Of a stretch of 64,000 nucleotides of DNA, positions 17,101 through 25,811 are shown piece by piece. Location: the NCBI GenBank assembly GCA_964368625.1, contig CAYJBH010000002.1, forward strand, positions 1 to 64,000, given 5' to 3'. Source of the DNA: CAYJBH01 sp964368625. Lineage in GTDB: Bacteria; Bacillota; Clostridia; Oscillospirales; Ruminococcaceae. The position numbers and the translations under genes are program-made. The stretch's first letter is position 1, and every line of letters begins with the position of its first letter. A model generated the notes under the pieces. The model ran no database searches, was not told the DNA's origin, and was given only the letters and a program-made list of their open reading frames with translations.

Positions 17101-17168
17101 TCTTATTAAAATTTATAGTAACGAAGTATTAATGTTTTATCTATACTTCGTTACTATTTTTAATAAGA
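17101..17168 (+). terminator. Intrinsic terminator after clpX
   Basis: Stem of 15 bp, 17115-17129 with 17143-17157 (ATAGTAACGAAGTAT and its complement), 13-nt loop, followed by TTTTAATAAG. The flanks 17101-17113 and 17157-17168 can extend the pairing, so it could work on both strands. Confidence 0.8.
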
Positions 17169-17503
17169 TATAAATTACTTAGAATTGTTTCATATAAGTT
17201 TACTTCAATAATTAAAAATCATACAACAGAAAAATATTAAGCTTAACAAAAAGAGTGGGAAACTGATTTTAATGATATATATAGAATATAGAAATTTTAA
17301 CACATACAATTTCGCTAAATAAAAATTTAGCGAAATAAAGGGGAGTGGATATTATTATTTAAATATGCAGAATAAAGATTATTATCTCAACACGAATTAA
17401 CATCAGCAGTGCAAAACTCCATTTAACCTTACATAGAGTAAAGATTAAATGGAGCCAGCTTCTAAAGACCGGTGGTGTTTAATAATTTTTCAAACCGCAT
17501 CAA
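17169..17503. other. Gene-free convergent spacer with two hairpins
   Basis: AT-rich DNA between clpX and the convergent DUF4097 operon. It holds an 11-bp perfect hairpin with A4 loop at 17310-17335 (TTTCGCTAAAT and its complement) without an adjacent U-tract on either strand, and the separate terminator at 17413-17454. I see no credible coding frame or RNA gene. Confidence 0.6.
17413..17454 (-). terminator. Terminator of the PadR-DUF1700-DUF4097 operon
   Basis: On the - strand, a 14-bp stem with one mismatch (arms 17441-17454 and 17417-17430) is followed by TTTT at 17416-17413. It lies about 50 nt beyond the DUF4097 stop. Confidence 0.7.
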
Positions 17504-18454
17504 CTATATATTATTATCAAACGTTAAATCAATATCGCCGCTAACAGTTGTTAAATTTAGCATTACATTGCCTGTTCCAATAACGGTTGGTACTGCAAGA
17601 CGCTGACCGTTAACCTCAAACTGTCCGTATTCAGACATAACATTAATGGTATGTTCAGATTCGTGGTTGATTACAGAAATCTCTATTTCACTGTAGCTGC
17701 TAATAATATCACCACCGGATTGTAAATCAACTCCGGTTAAAGTTATGTCGTCGCTAAGTTGTTCAATTACTAAGGTATCGGCTTCTAGTGAGTCTATCTC
17801 GGTGCTACCATAATTTTTATATATCTCAATCTGGTCTGCAATTACTATATCTAACTCTAAATCTGAGTTGTCAGATTGTACTGAAATGCTATCAGAAATA
17901 ACATCGATTATTTTTATATCACCGTAACTGTTATTTACTATAAGTTCATCATTTACAATAACATTATTTAAATCAATATCACCGGATTTACATGATATTT
18001 TTAGATCTTCAATATTCATATTTGATGGTATATTAATGGTTATATATCTGCTGCTATTATTTATACCACCATTAAATATTGAACCAAAATCAAACGAAAT
18101 GTATGTTACTTCACTATTATTATTAAATTCTGCAGATGGTTTAATTACCTTTAATGTTCCATCAGATATTTCTAGTTCGGTTGATGTCTTGTCATATTCG
18201 ATCGAAAAAACATTAACCTCATCACTGGTTGATATTTCTATTCCTTCTATATAATCAACATCTATATGTATTGTGTTGATTTCGTCACTTATTTCTTCCT
18301 GTATCATTTCAATTTCATTTGGATTTTCAAAATATATCCCACTGTTTGTTATAAATAAACTTGTGCTACCGCCTAGCATTGATCCGACTACGATAAATAA
18401 TATTCCTAATATCATAAATGCTATTGATATTATAACCGTTCCTTTATGCTTCAT
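17504..18454 (-). CDS. DUF4097-type membrane-anchored beta-repeat protein
   Basis: A 316-residue protein with an N-terminal membrane anchor (about 6-28) and a long extracytoplasmic domain of short beta-strand repeats rich in Ile, Asp, Ser and Asn, as in DUF4097 proteins that fold as a beta-helix. AGGAGGT eight bases upstream of ATG 18454 sets the start (MKHKGTVIISIAF); the longer frame inside the previous gene is ignored. It overlaps DUF1700 by 11 nt. PadR, DUF1700 and DUF4097 proteins form a common three-gene unit in Bacillota, thought to be an envelope stress-type regulatory set, but the molecular role is not established. Confidence 0.8.
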   Translation of the reverse strand: MKHKGTVIISIAFMILGILFIVVGSMLGGSTSLFITNSGIYFENPNEIEMIQEEISDEINTIHIDVDYIEGIEISTSDEVNVFSIEYDKTSTELEISDGTLKVIKPSAEFNNNSEVTYISFDFGSIFNGGINNSSRYITINIPSNMNIEDLKISCKSGDIDLNNVIVNDELIVNNSYGDIKIIDVISDSISVQSDNSDLELDIVIADQIEIYKNYGSTEIDSLEADTLVIEQLSDDITLTGVDLQSGGDIISSYSEIEISVINHESEHTINVMSEYGQFEVNGQRLAVPTVIGTGNVMLNLTTVSGDIDLTFDNNI

Positions 18455-19007
18455 TGCGATACCTCCTGATAACAAATTTGATAATAACGGCTTTAATTCC
18501 ATTGAATATTTTCTTTGTTAAAAATACTGTTAACATTATCATGGAATAGCATGCCGAAACTGAAAATATACCGGTACCGAGCATTACTAACCCGGTTGCA
18601 AGATTATAGTCGAACGCTGCCGGTATTCCTACAATTGTCGTTATACCAAATGTTAGAAAAACTAATGCAACAGATGATAACATCAAAATGAAACAAAACA
18701 GTAAAATAATAATAATTAAGACAAATGCTATAAGTATTAATGCTATCGGAACCGTAAATGGTGCTGATAATATTGCCAGAATAATTGTTAAAATCGATAA
18801 CTTTTTATCCTTAGGTGACTTTACTCCAAATTCAAGGATAAGTTTAGAGGCAAGTTGCTTCGGATGATGAAGCTTCGCTATTGCGTCTTCTTCGTTTGGA
18901 GACTCTTCGATTAACTCCCTGTAAAACTCTATTGCCTCAGTCCGTTCGTCACTCGGCAATGCTAACAATCTTTTTTCAAGAATGCTAAGAAACTCAGCTT
19001 TGTTCAT
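18444..19007 (-). CDS. DUF1700 (HAAS-type) membrane protein
   Basis: A 187-residue protein. The cytosolic N-terminus MNKAEFLSILEKRLLALPSD, followed by YRELIEESPNEEDAI, is the DUF1700/HAAS domain (about 1-65), an alpha-helical signalling domain. About four membrane segments follow (about 75-160) and a basic C-terminus. The family is almost always next to a PadR regulator, and the HAAS domain may pass membrane signals to it (family inference). It overlaps PadR by 14 nt and DUF4097 by 11 nt, so the three are one operon. Confidence 0.88.
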   Translation of the reverse strand: MNKAEFLSILEKRLLALPSDERTEAIEFYRELIEESPNEEDAIAKLHHPKQLASKLILEFGVKSPKDKKLSILTIILAILSAPFTVPIALILIAFVLIIIILLFCFILMLSSVALVFLTFGITTIVGIPAAFDYNLATGLVMLGTGIFSVSACYSMIMLTVFLTKKIFNGIKAVIIKFVIRRYRNEA

Positions 19008-19320
19008 GTTTTCCTCCCCTACTTATTATGTCTTCAATTACCTCCTTAAATATCTGCCATTGTAAATTATAAAATGACAGTTTTGAAACTCCATCCTCGG
19101 TAATGCTGTAATATTTTCTATTTCGTCCTTCGTATGCTCTATCATAGGTTGTTAACAGGCCTTCCTTAGATAGCCGCCTCAAAACTGGATAAAGCGCTGA
19201 TTCCGACACATCTATAGCGCTGCCTATCTGCTGAGTTAGATCATATCCGTAAGTGTCACCCTTCCCGACTATTCCAAGAACACATGCATCTAACAGCTTT
19301 GATGCTACATTAAATTCCAT
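18994..19320 (-). CDS. PadR family transcriptional regulator
   Basis: A 108-residue winged-helix repressor of the short PadR-s2 type. The pattern LLDACVLGIVGKGDTYGYDL, DVSESALYPVLRRLSKEGLL and YEGRNRKYYSIT is diagnostic: helix-turn-helix, wing, then a C-terminal dimerisation helix. It leads the operon with DUF1700 and DUF4097. An inverted repeat overlaps its own -10 box at 19350-19370, so autorepression is likely. AGGAGAGGGG lies just upstream of ATG 19320. Confidence 0.93.
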   Translation of the reverse strand: MEFNVASKLLDACVLGIVGKGDTYGYDLTQQIGSAIDVSESALYPVLRRLSKEGLLTTYDRAYEGRNRKYYSITEDGVSKLSFYNLQWQIFKEVIEDIISRGGKHEQS

Positions 19321-19349
19321 ACTCCCCTCTCCTTGCTATTCCTTGAGTT

Positions 19350-19381
19350 ATATTATACAACGAATAATATTATATTGTCAA
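19350..19381 (-). promoter_or_regulatory. PadR operon promoter with overlapping operator candidate
   Basis: On the - strand TTGACA (19381-19376), an 18-nt spacer, then TATAAT (19357-19352). A perfect inverted repeat, ATATTAT-N7-ATAATAT (19350-19356 and 19364-19370), covers the -10 box. Position and symmetry fit a dimeric repressor site, most simply PadR itself. Confidence 0.65.
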
Positions 19382-19396
19382 TAATAAATTTAATTT

Positions 19397-19453
19397 TATA
19401 TAAATAAAACAAAAATAACCACAATTTGAAGTTATTTTTGTTTTATTTATATA
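19397..19453 (-). terminator. 23-bp perfect inverted repeat, terminator of the trkH-trkA operon
   Basis: Arms 19397-19419 and 19431-19453 pair without a mismatch, with an 11-nt loop. The arms are almost pure A/T with T-runs on the 3' side in both directions, so it could terminate leftward transcription from trkA. The spacer 19454-19560 to trkA holds nothing else I can name. Confidence 0.6.
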
Positions 19454-19560
19454 TATTCTAGGAGGATAAACTAAGTCAGTTTGAATTAATCATGTGCTTA
19501 TTCTGGTATGTGAGAATGAATAGCTTTAGAAACAACTTAATATAGTTTATCTAACTATGG

Positions 19561-20223
19561 TTATTTTTTTTCGGTCATTGCAAGTATATCTTTAACGTTT
19601 CCTGCAAGTAATAGCTGTTCATTTTCAACAAAAACATGCTTTGCATCAATAATAGGCGTAAAGTTACTTTTTTTATTCGCTCCGAATTTATAGGCTACTA
19701 CATTAATATTATAGTTGTTACGAATATTTAGGTCGAAAATGGCTTTTCCTACCCAGCTTTTCGGAGTAAGAATCTCGATAATTGCGTAGTCATCCGAGAG
19801 TTCTATATATTCCAATGCATTCTTGGTACTATATTTAACGGCAACACGTTCCGCCATGTCCATATCAGGATGGATAACTATGTCTGCTCCTATCTTTGAT
19901 AATATTTTTGCCTGTCGCTCTCGTTCTGCTTTAGAAATAATACAGTTTGCTCCAAGCTCTTTTAGTGCAGAAGTAATTTCAAGTGAAGCCTGAAAATCTC
20001 CTGCAACACATACAAAACAGATATCGTAGTTAGTTATTCCTAAGCTAGCCAAAACGCTTTCTTCCTGGCAATCCCCTATCTGGGCACCCGTAACGAATGG
20101 CGCAAGCTCCTCTACCCTCTCCTCGTTAATATCAACAACTAATACCTCATTATCTAGTGCTGCAAGTTCTTTTGCAAGATTTCTTCCAAACTGTCCTAGG
20201 CCGATAACTAACATTGATTTCAT
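19561..20223 (-). CDS. TrkA/KtrA potassium uptake regulatory subunit (RCK protein)
   Basis: A 220-residue cytosolic protein with an N-terminal RCK_N Rossmann fold (MKSMLVIGLGQFGRNLAKEL, GxGxxG near 8-13) and a C-terminal RCK_C (TrkA_C) domain (about 135-220). It gates the TrkH/KtrB channel in response to bound nucleotides. An in-frame ATG lies at 20232, but it overlaps AAAGGA, so ATG 20223 is preferred. It follows trkH by 30 nt and shares its transcript. Confidence 0.93.
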   Translation of the reverse strand: MKSMLVIGLGQFGRNLAKELAALDNEVLVVDINEERVEELAPFVTGAQIGDCQEESVLASLGITNYDICFVCVAGDFQASLEITSALKELGANCIISKAERERQAKILSKIGADIVIHPDMDMAERVAVKYSTKNALEYIELSDDYAIIEILTPKSWVGKAIFDLNIRNNYNINVVAYKFGANKKSNFTPIIDAKHVFVENEQLLLAGNVKDILAMTEKK

Positions 20224-20253
20224 TATAAACATTCCTTTCTAAGAAACAATATT

Positions 20254-21591
20254 TTAACTAGTAATTATCTTTTCTGCTACATTTTTAATGTTAACCCTCT
20301 TAGGTCGCTCTGTAACAGCAATAGCTACCGAAATACTACCAACCCTACCGGCAAACATTAACAACATAGTAATAATTTTACTAATCTCATTATACTCAGC
20401 TGTAGCACCGCGTGATAATCCAACAGTACCAATAGCCGAAACAACTTCATAGAATACAAGCTCAAAAGGAATATCTTGTCTCACAATTGTTATAGTTGCC
20501 AAAAATATAACAATTACATAAATTGTAGCCGCATTAAATGATCTTTCAACAGTTGCGGATGGTATTCTTCTATTAAATAGGTTTATGCTCTCATTATTCT
20601 TCATAAAAGCAACCAATGCAAATAAAATTACAACAACGGTTGTTATCTTAATTCCTCCGCCTGTAGAGCCCGGTGCTGCTCCTATAAACATAAATAGGAT
20701 TGAGAGTATAGAACCTGAGGAACTAAATGAATTTAGATCAACTGTATTAAATCCAGCAGTACGGGTAGTAACCGATTGAAAAAATGCTGCTAGTATTGCT
20801 TCACCGGTACTCATTTCACTAAAAGCATAGTTCTTCTCAAATAAAAAAAACAAAGCAGCACCGCCAAATACTAATAACAAAGTTGCAGATAATACAATTT
20901 TGCTTTGAAGACATAGTTTATTAAAGTTAAATTTATTATGTAATAAATCATCCCAAACAATAAAACCAAGTCCGCCAACAATAATTAATAACATAATAAC
21001 TATATTAACTATTGGGTCATTAGCATATGCGGTTAAAGAGCCGCCTCCCATAAGATCAAAGCCGGCATTACAAAATGCAGATATACTATGGAAGATGGAA
21101 AACCAAATTCCACGAACAACTCCAAAATCAGGAATAAAGACGATAGACAATAAAGCCGCACCTAGCAGCTCAATAATTAATGTATAACGTAATACATTTC
21201 TCATCAATCCAACTACACCGCCCACCTTTAGGGTGCTGAATGATTCCATTATTAACAACCGACTTTGCAACCCTATTCTGCTACCCAAAATTAACATCAA
21301 TAGCGTTGTTACAGCAATAAACCCTAGTCCGCCTATCTGGATTAATAATAGTATAACCAGCTGCCCAAAAAATGTGAACTGTGTAAACGTATCTGCAACT
21401 GCAAGACCGGTAACGCAACCTGCCGAAGTAGCTGTAAAAAGTGCATCAATTACCGGCAACGAGTTTCCCGTACGATTAGAAAATGGCAAGGTCAATAATA
21501 ATGTACCTACCAAAATGTTAAGTACAAAACTAAGAACAACTATTCGTAAAGCAGTAAAACGCTTTACCGGACTTCCCATTATTTTCTTCAT
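20254..21591 (-). CDS. TrkH/KtrB family potassium transporter
   Basis: A 445-residue integral membrane protein with the four M1-P-M2 repeats of the Trk/Ktr superfamily. P-loop sequences are visible: TATSAGCVTGLAV (about 53), HSISAFCNAGFDL (about 165), SVTTRTAGFNTVDL (about 275) and SAIGTVGLSRGAT (about 395). With TrkA it forms a K+ uptake system. No Shine-Dalgarno precedes ATG 21591, while a promoter-like pair ends 6 nt before it (see the promoter entry), so the message could be leaderless. Confidence 0.95.
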   Translation of the reverse strand: MKKIMGSPVKRFTALRIVVLSFVLNILVGTLLLTLPFSNRTGNSLPVIDALFTATSAGCVTGLAVADTFTQFTFFGQLVILLLIQIGGLGFIAVTTLLMLILGSRIGLQSRLLIMESFSTLKVGGVVGLMRNVLRYTLIIELLGAALLSIVFIPDFGVVRGIWFSIFHSISAFCNAGFDLMGGGSLTAYANDPIVNIVIMLLIIVGGLGFIVWDDLLHNKFNFNKLCLQSKIVLSATLLLVFGGAALFFLFEKNYAFSEMSTGEAILAAFFQSVTTRTAGFNTVDLNSFSSSGSILSILFMFIGAAPGSTGGGIKITTVVVILFALVAFMKNNESINLFNRRIPSATVERSFNAATIYVIVIFLATITIVRQDIPFELVFYEVVSAIGTVGLSRGATAEYNEISKIITMLLMFAGRVGSISVAIAVTERPKRVNIKNVAEKIITS

Positions 21592-21597
21592 AAATTA

Positions 21598-21626
21598 ATT
21601 TTACAACACGGAACATTAAATATCAA
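21598..21626 (-). promoter_or_regulatory. Promoter candidate for leaderless trkH transcript
   Basis: On the - strand TTGATA (21626-21621), a 17-nt spacer, TAAAAT (21603-21598). The expected start of transcription, seven nt on, is the A of the trkH ATG at 21591. A second weaker -10 (TATAAT) lies further upstream and would give a leader without a Shine-Dalgarno. Confidence 0.45.
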
Positions 21627-21648
21627 GAATTATATTTTTTATTTACTC

Positions 21649-21677
21649 TTGACAAACAAATATAATTAAGCTAAAAT
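21649..21677 (+). promoter_or_regulatory. Promoter of the MarR-MATE pair
   Basis: TTGACA at 21649-21654, 17-nt spacer, TAAAAT at 21672-21677, about 40 nt ahead of the MarR start. Two direct copies of AATTAAG (21664-21670 and 21678-21684) flank the -10 and could hold a regulator, but this is weak. Confidence 0.75.
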
Positions 21678-21717
21678 AATTAAGTAAAAATAATTATAAT
21701 AAACCTTAAGGATAAAT

Positions 21718-22170
21718 ATGAGCAAAAAAGTAATAAAATCGATGGATAAGCTTTGGCATGACCTTTCTATTTCCGAGCTACAGCAGGCTAATAAAGGTAA
21801 ATCTGAATGCGATCTATCATACCATGATACATTATATCTAAATATAATCGAGGCCCATCCAAACGGTTATACATCCTCACAGATAGCTGATCTTTTGAAG
21901 GTAAGCCGGCCTGCAGTTACTCAAAAGATAAATGAGCTTATTAAAAGAGGCTATATTATACGAACACAATCAGCTACCGACAAACGAGTGTTTTATTTAA
22001 AAACAAATCCGGAAAAAGATTATTTTAACCATAACGATAGAGCCGATGAAATAAAGGTTGTAGAAGCGTTAACGGATAAGTTCGGAAATAAAGATATCGA
22101 TAAATTTTGTGAGATGATTGAATTTTTTTCTGATGAGTTATATAGGATAAAATTAGGGGTTAAAGAATGA
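21718..22170 (+). CDS. MarR family transcriptional regulator
   Basis: A 150-residue winged-helix protein. The DNA-binding part lies at about 45-100 (GYTSSQIADLLKVSRPAVTQ, then KINELIKRGYI and the wing TQSATDKRVFYL). Helices at both ends would form the dimer interface. It overlaps the MATE transporter gene by 4 nt, the usual arrangement of a local repressor and its efflux pump. The inducing ligand is unknown. Confidence 0.9.
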   Translation: MSKKVIKSMDKLWHDLSISELQQANKGKSECDLSYHDTLYLNIIEAHPNGYTSSQIADLLKVSRPAVTQKINELIKRGYIIRTQSATDKRVFYLKTNPEKDYFNHNDRADEIKVVEALTDKFGNKDIDKFCEMIEFFSDELYRIKLGVKE

Positions 22171-23504
22171 GTGTTAGTCCTTTAGCAAGAGATTTTAGTA
22201 TTAAAAACTTACTGGCATACACCTTGCCCAGTATTTTCATGATGATATTTATGTCAACCTACACCATTATAGATGGTGTTTTTGTAGCACAACTTGTGGG
22301 TGAAGATGCGCTCGCAGCAATAAATATAGTTTTTCCTCTTTTTGGTATAGTATTTGCTGTTTCATTGATGTTTGCAACGGGAGGAAACGCAATTATTGCT
22401 AGAGCTTTAGGCGAAGGCAAGGTAGAGGAAGCTAATCAATTTTTAACTGTTATATATATAGTAGGTGGTGCTTTAGGTATAATTATAAGCACTTTAGGCT
22501 TTGTATTTACTGATCAAGCTCTTGGTTCATTAGGAGCAAGTGATACATTATTCCCATACACAAAAGATTATTTGCTTAGCCTTTGTTATTTTGTTGTACC
22601 AATTATTTATCAGGTTTTTGCACAAACTTTTTTTGTAACGGCAGGAAAGCCTTTATATGGATTTATAATTTGTGCAATCGGTGGTACTACAAATATATTA
22701 TTGGATTATATATTAATTGCTCCAAACATCTGTAATCTAGGAATTGCCGGCGCCGGTTATGCAACCGGTATAGGTAATGCCATACCCGGTATTTTAGGAC
22801 TTTTTTACTTTACCTTTAATAAAAAAAGTATTCTTCGTTTTGTTAAACCCAAATTTAATATAAAGCTTTTACTCTTCTCAATGTATAACGGTATGAGTGA
22901 ACTTGTTAACTCAATTGCTCTTTCCATAACAACAATAATGTTTAACTTTATATTGATGGGGTTAGCGGGCGAAGCCGGTGTAGCAGCAATTAGTGTAATT
23001 TTATATATTCAGCAATTTCAAACTTCACTTTACTTTGGATATACTATAGGTGTTTCTCCTATAATTTCCTTCAAATTCGGCGAGGGAAATAGAAATTCAC
23101 TCAATAAGATAGTTAAGCAGAGCTTTATAATAGTCACGGTATCATCACTATTAATTATTGCAGCAACGCTTCTCTTGGTAGATACAGCTGTATCCATATT
23201 TATTGATAAAGCAAGCCCAACCTTTGAAATGGCAAAAATTGGTCTTTTATTCTTTATGCCATCCTATATTTTTATGGGATTTAACATCTTTATTTCCTCT
23301 ATGTTTACAGCACTTTCTAACGGAAAAATATCTGCTACACTGTCGGTTTGCAGAAGCCTTGTTTTTATAGTCTTGATGCTACTAATACTCCCAAATATTT
23401 TAGGAATATATGGTGTTTGGCTTGCAATACCTGTTGCCGAAATGCTATCAGCAGGGTTAGGAATATATGCATTTAAGAAAAACAAATCTGTTTACGGTTA
23501 TTAA
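22167..23504 (+). CDS. MATE family multidrug/cation efflux transporter
   Basis: A 445-residue membrane protein with 12 predicted helices in two related halves. It starts IKNLLAYTLPSIFMMIFMST, with YTIIDGVFVAQLVGEDALAA near 33-52 typical of the MepA/NorM branch. It uses a Na+ or H+ gradient to expel drugs or metabolites. It lies directly behind its MarR-type regulator and is followed by a terminator. The substrate cannot be inferred. Confidence 0.95.
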   Translation: MSVSPLARDFSIKNLLAYTLPSIFMMIFMSTYTIIDGVFVAQLVGEDALAAINIVFPLFGIVFAVSLMFATGGNAIIARALGEGKVEEANQFLTVIYIVGGALGIIISTLGFVFTDQALGSLGASDTLFPYTKDYLLSLCYFVVPIIYQVFAQTFFVTAGKPLYGFIICAIGGTTNILLDYILIAPNICNLGIAGAGYATGIGNAIPGILGLFYFTFNKKSILRFVKPKFNIKLLLFSMYNGMSELVNSIALSITTIMFNFILMGLAGEAGVAAISVILYIQQFQTSLYFGYTIGVSPIISFKFGEGNRNSLNKIVKQSFIIVTVSSLLIIAATLLLVDTAVSIFIDKASPTFEMAKIGLLFFMPSYIFMGFNIFISSMFTALSNGKISATLSVCRSLVFIVLMLLILPNILGIYGVWLAIPVAEMLSAGLGIYAFKKNKSVYGY

Positions 23505-23509
23505 CTCAA

Positions 23510-23554
23510 AAAGACTCTAACATTTTCACACCTGATGGTAATGTTAGAGTCTTT
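23510..23554. terminator. Bidirectional terminator between MATE and YwaF-like genes
   Basis: 15-bp perfect stem (23510-23524 with 23540-23554, AAAGACTCTAACATT) and a 15-nt loop. A-run on one side and ATATTTT on the other suit the two convergent genes. Confidence 0.8.
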
Positions 23555-23569
23555 ATATTTTAGGTTAGA

Positions 23570-24295
23570 CTACTGTTTTATAACCCTAGAAGTATAAGAT
23601 AAGCCTATCTTTTTAGTAACAAATATCGCTACTGCGGTTAAAACTGCATATGCCGAAATAATTATTACATAAGATAGTATAGCAAATCCTACAGTAGACA
23701 TGTCATGTAAAAATGGGCGATTAGTTTGATAGAAATAGTTACCCCCAGTTAATTGATTTGCTGTTAATGCAGCAGCAAAATATAGCGTAAACCCAATTAT
23801 AGCATTTTTATAACCTTTCCATGAAGGCCTCCAACCATACGCTACAACAGCAAAGATAGGTATTAATACGGTAATGAGATGATTAATCATGTACGATAAA
23901 CCGCTAACATGTGTAAAGTTATATACCTGTATAGGATAAAAGAGAGAAATTAAGGCAAAAACACTGTAATATATAATGGGATCAAGGATTGCAAGCTTTG
24001 GCTTAACTAAAAATATTATGGTTAAAGCAGACGCTACCCTACAGAGCTGCAACGGCAAACCTTCTGACCAGAATAAAGGAGTGAAAAAAGCATACCAGCC
24101 GTATAAAAAGAACACCTGTTGAATTGCAAGGATAGCTAAAAAAAATCTTCTAAAATTGTTTTTTTGCAAAGTTACGTACTTATGGTTTTTGCAAAATAAA
24201 AACACAACAATAAAACAAAACGCAAGATATAAAATGTGAGAAACTCCGTAGAGTTGAACAAACGGTGCGTCGGGTGAGAGAAAATTCTGAAACAT
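23570..24295 (-). CDS. YwaF/TIGR02206 family integral membrane protein
   Basis: A 241-residue protein with about seven membrane helices. The opening MFQNFLSPDAPFVQLYGVSH and the central LWSEGLPLQLCRVA region (about 70-85) match the TIGR02206/YwaF family of unknown function. In these proteins the Leu-Pro-Leu-x-x-Cys helix is conserved. A TTG at 24316 would add seven residues, but ATG 24295 gives the usual N-terminus. It is a single-gene unit, convergent with the MATE gene. Confidence 0.8.
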   Translation of the reverse strand: MFQNFLSPDAPFVQLYGVSHILYLAFCFIVVFLFCKNHKYVTLQKNNFRRFFLAILAIQQVFFLYGWYAFFTPLFWSEGLPLQLCRVASALTIIFLVKPKLAILDPIIYYSVFALISLFYPIQVYNFTHVSGLSYMINHLITVLIPIFAVVAYGWRPSWKGYKNAIIGFTLYFAAALTANQLTGGNYFYQTNRPFLHDMSTVGFAILSYVIIISAYAVLTAVAIFVTKKIGLSYTSRVIKQ

Positions 24296-24427
24296 GATAA
24301 AATAATTCCAATGCAAAATCTTATATTATATAACAAAACATATTAGAATGCAATTAGTTAAATACACTACTAAGTGAAATACAGCTTTAAGCTTTTATAA
24401 CATTAACCTACCAATATCTATTAATCT

Positions 24428-24461
24428 GAAAACGAGCAACACCTTTCGGGTACTCGTTTTC
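24428..24461. terminator. Terminator downstream of the F420-ligase-like gene
   Basis: Arms GAAAACGAG (24428-24436) and CTCGTTTTC (24453-24461), with extra pairing towards the loop. On the - strand it lies about 40 nt beyond the stop at 24500. The rest of 24296-24499 is AT-rich and holds no visible gene. Confidence 0.65.
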
Positions 24462-24499
24462 TAACTTTAGTTAAAATTTAATAAACTCATACCTATAAA

Positions 24500-25699
24500 T
24501 TAGTTGGTATAGTTATCAAAATATCCTTGAATTAATATTATTGGTGTTCCTTTATCGCCACTACCTGATGTTAAGTCGCAAAGTGAACCAATAAGGTCTG
24601 TTAATCGCCTTGGTGTTGTTCCCTGTGTAGCCATCTGTCCAACCAAGCTCTGATTGTTTTTATCTTTTTCGATAATTGTTTTCGAAATAGCTTCACGTAA
24701 TGCATCGCCTTCTAAATCTGCAAAATCATTGTCTGCAAGATATTTAAGCTTTAGCTCATTAGGAGTACCGTATAACCCTTCGGTATGACCGGGCGATACA
24801 ACCGGGTCTGCCAGCTCCCAAATCTTTCCTACAGGGTCTTTAAAGGCGCCGTCGCCATAAACTAAAACTTCTATTGTTTTACCGGTTAACGTTTTAAACG
24901 CATCCTGAATTTCAGTTACCAGCTTTTCGCATCCTGTTGGGAAAAGTTTTACCGTGCCCTCGGTTGCCTTGTTAGAGCCAAGTAAACCGTAGCTCTCGTT
25001 GCATCCACTTCCATCAATTGATTTTGTCATAATATCATCAAGACCAAGAACCGTATTAGCGCCTGCAGCCTTTAATAGTCGCTTCGTTCTCTCACGTGTG
25101 TGAATATCACAGCAAAGTACATCCTTTGTGTATGTTAAAATAGTACGGCAGTCGTTCGCAAAGATAACCTCAGCCTCAGCTCCCTCCTCACGAATAAGAT
25201 TCGTATAATACTCAACATAATCAACACCGGTAAATGTATGTTTTTTATAACCAAATAAATCACGATATTTTTTTTCGTCTAAAACATCTGTCCATGGATT
25301 AATGCCATGTGTATCAAGCTCGTCGATGTCTACAAGATGGTTACCTACCTCATCGGATGGGTAGCTCATCATTAATGTTATCTTTTTTGCTCCCTTAGCT
25401 ATGCCACGAAGACATATTGCAAACCTGTTTCTGCTCATAATCGGGAATATAACTCCTATATGACCCGAGGAAAACTTAGCACTAATATCCTTTGCAATTG
25501 TTTCGGTTGTAACATAGTTGCCCTGAGCTCTTGCAACAACCGCCTCGGTAATTCCTACAACATCACGATCATTTAAATCAAACTTTTCCGAAGCTGCTGC
25601 ATCCATAACACTTTTAACCACTATGCTTTTTATATCATCGCCTTCGCGAATAATCGGTGCTCTAACACCTCTTGATATTGTTCCTACCATTCTTGACAT
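24500..25699 (-). CDS. Coenzyme F420-0:L-glutamate ligase (CofE/FbiB) family protein
   Basis: A 399-residue protein of the F420-ligase fold. The N-terminal GTISRGVRAPIIREGDD and the segment VVGITEAVVARAQGNYV (about 46-62) resemble the nucleotide- and substrate-binding parts of CofE, with Firmicutes-type extensions (SGSGDKGTPIILIQGYFDN at the C-terminus). CofE adds glutamate to F420-0 through GTP. No other F420 gene is visible and most Clostridia lack the cofactor, so the acceptor is probably different (inference). It is divergent from a LysR regulator. AAAGGGA lies ahead of ATG 25699. Confidence 0.75.
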   Translation of the reverse strand: MSRMVGTISRGVRAPIIREGDDIKSIVVKSVMDAAASEKFDLNDRDVVGITEAVVARAQGNYVTTETIAKDISAKFSSGHIGVIFPIMSRNRFAICLRGIAKGAKKITLMMSYPSDEVGNHLVDIDELDTHGINPWTDVLDEKKYRDLFGYKKHTFTGVDYVEYYTNLIREEGAEAEVIFANDCRTILTYTKDVLCCDIHTRERTKRLLKAAGANTVLGLDDIMTKSIDGSGCNESYGLLGSNKATEGTVKLFPTGCEKLVTEIQDAFKTLTGKTIEVLVYGDGAFKDPVGKIWELADPVVSPGHTEGLYGTPNELKLKYLADNDFADLEGDALREAISKTIIEKDKNNQSLVGQMATQGTTPRRLTDLIGSLCDLTSGSGDKGTPIILIQGYFDNYTN

Positions 25700-25728
25700 A
25701 TGTATTTTCCCTTTCCTAACTCATAATG

Positions 25729-25757
25729 TTGACAGTTATCCTTTAATACTATACAAT
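25729..25757 (+). promoter_or_regulatory. Promoter of the LysR gene
   Basis: TTGACA at 25729-25734, 17-nt spacer, TACAAT at 25752-25757, about 55 nt ahead of the LysR start and within the divergent spacer shared with the F420-ligase-like gene. Confidence 0.65.
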
Positions 25758-25811
25758 ATAAATTGTTATAAGTAAAATTATTATTTATTATTGTTAATAT
25801 AAGGTGTAGTT

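Noticed and set aside
21664..21684. Direct repeats AATTAAG as a MarR operator
   Set aside because: MarR sites are normally palindromic and the region is nearly pure A/T, so such repeats arise easily.
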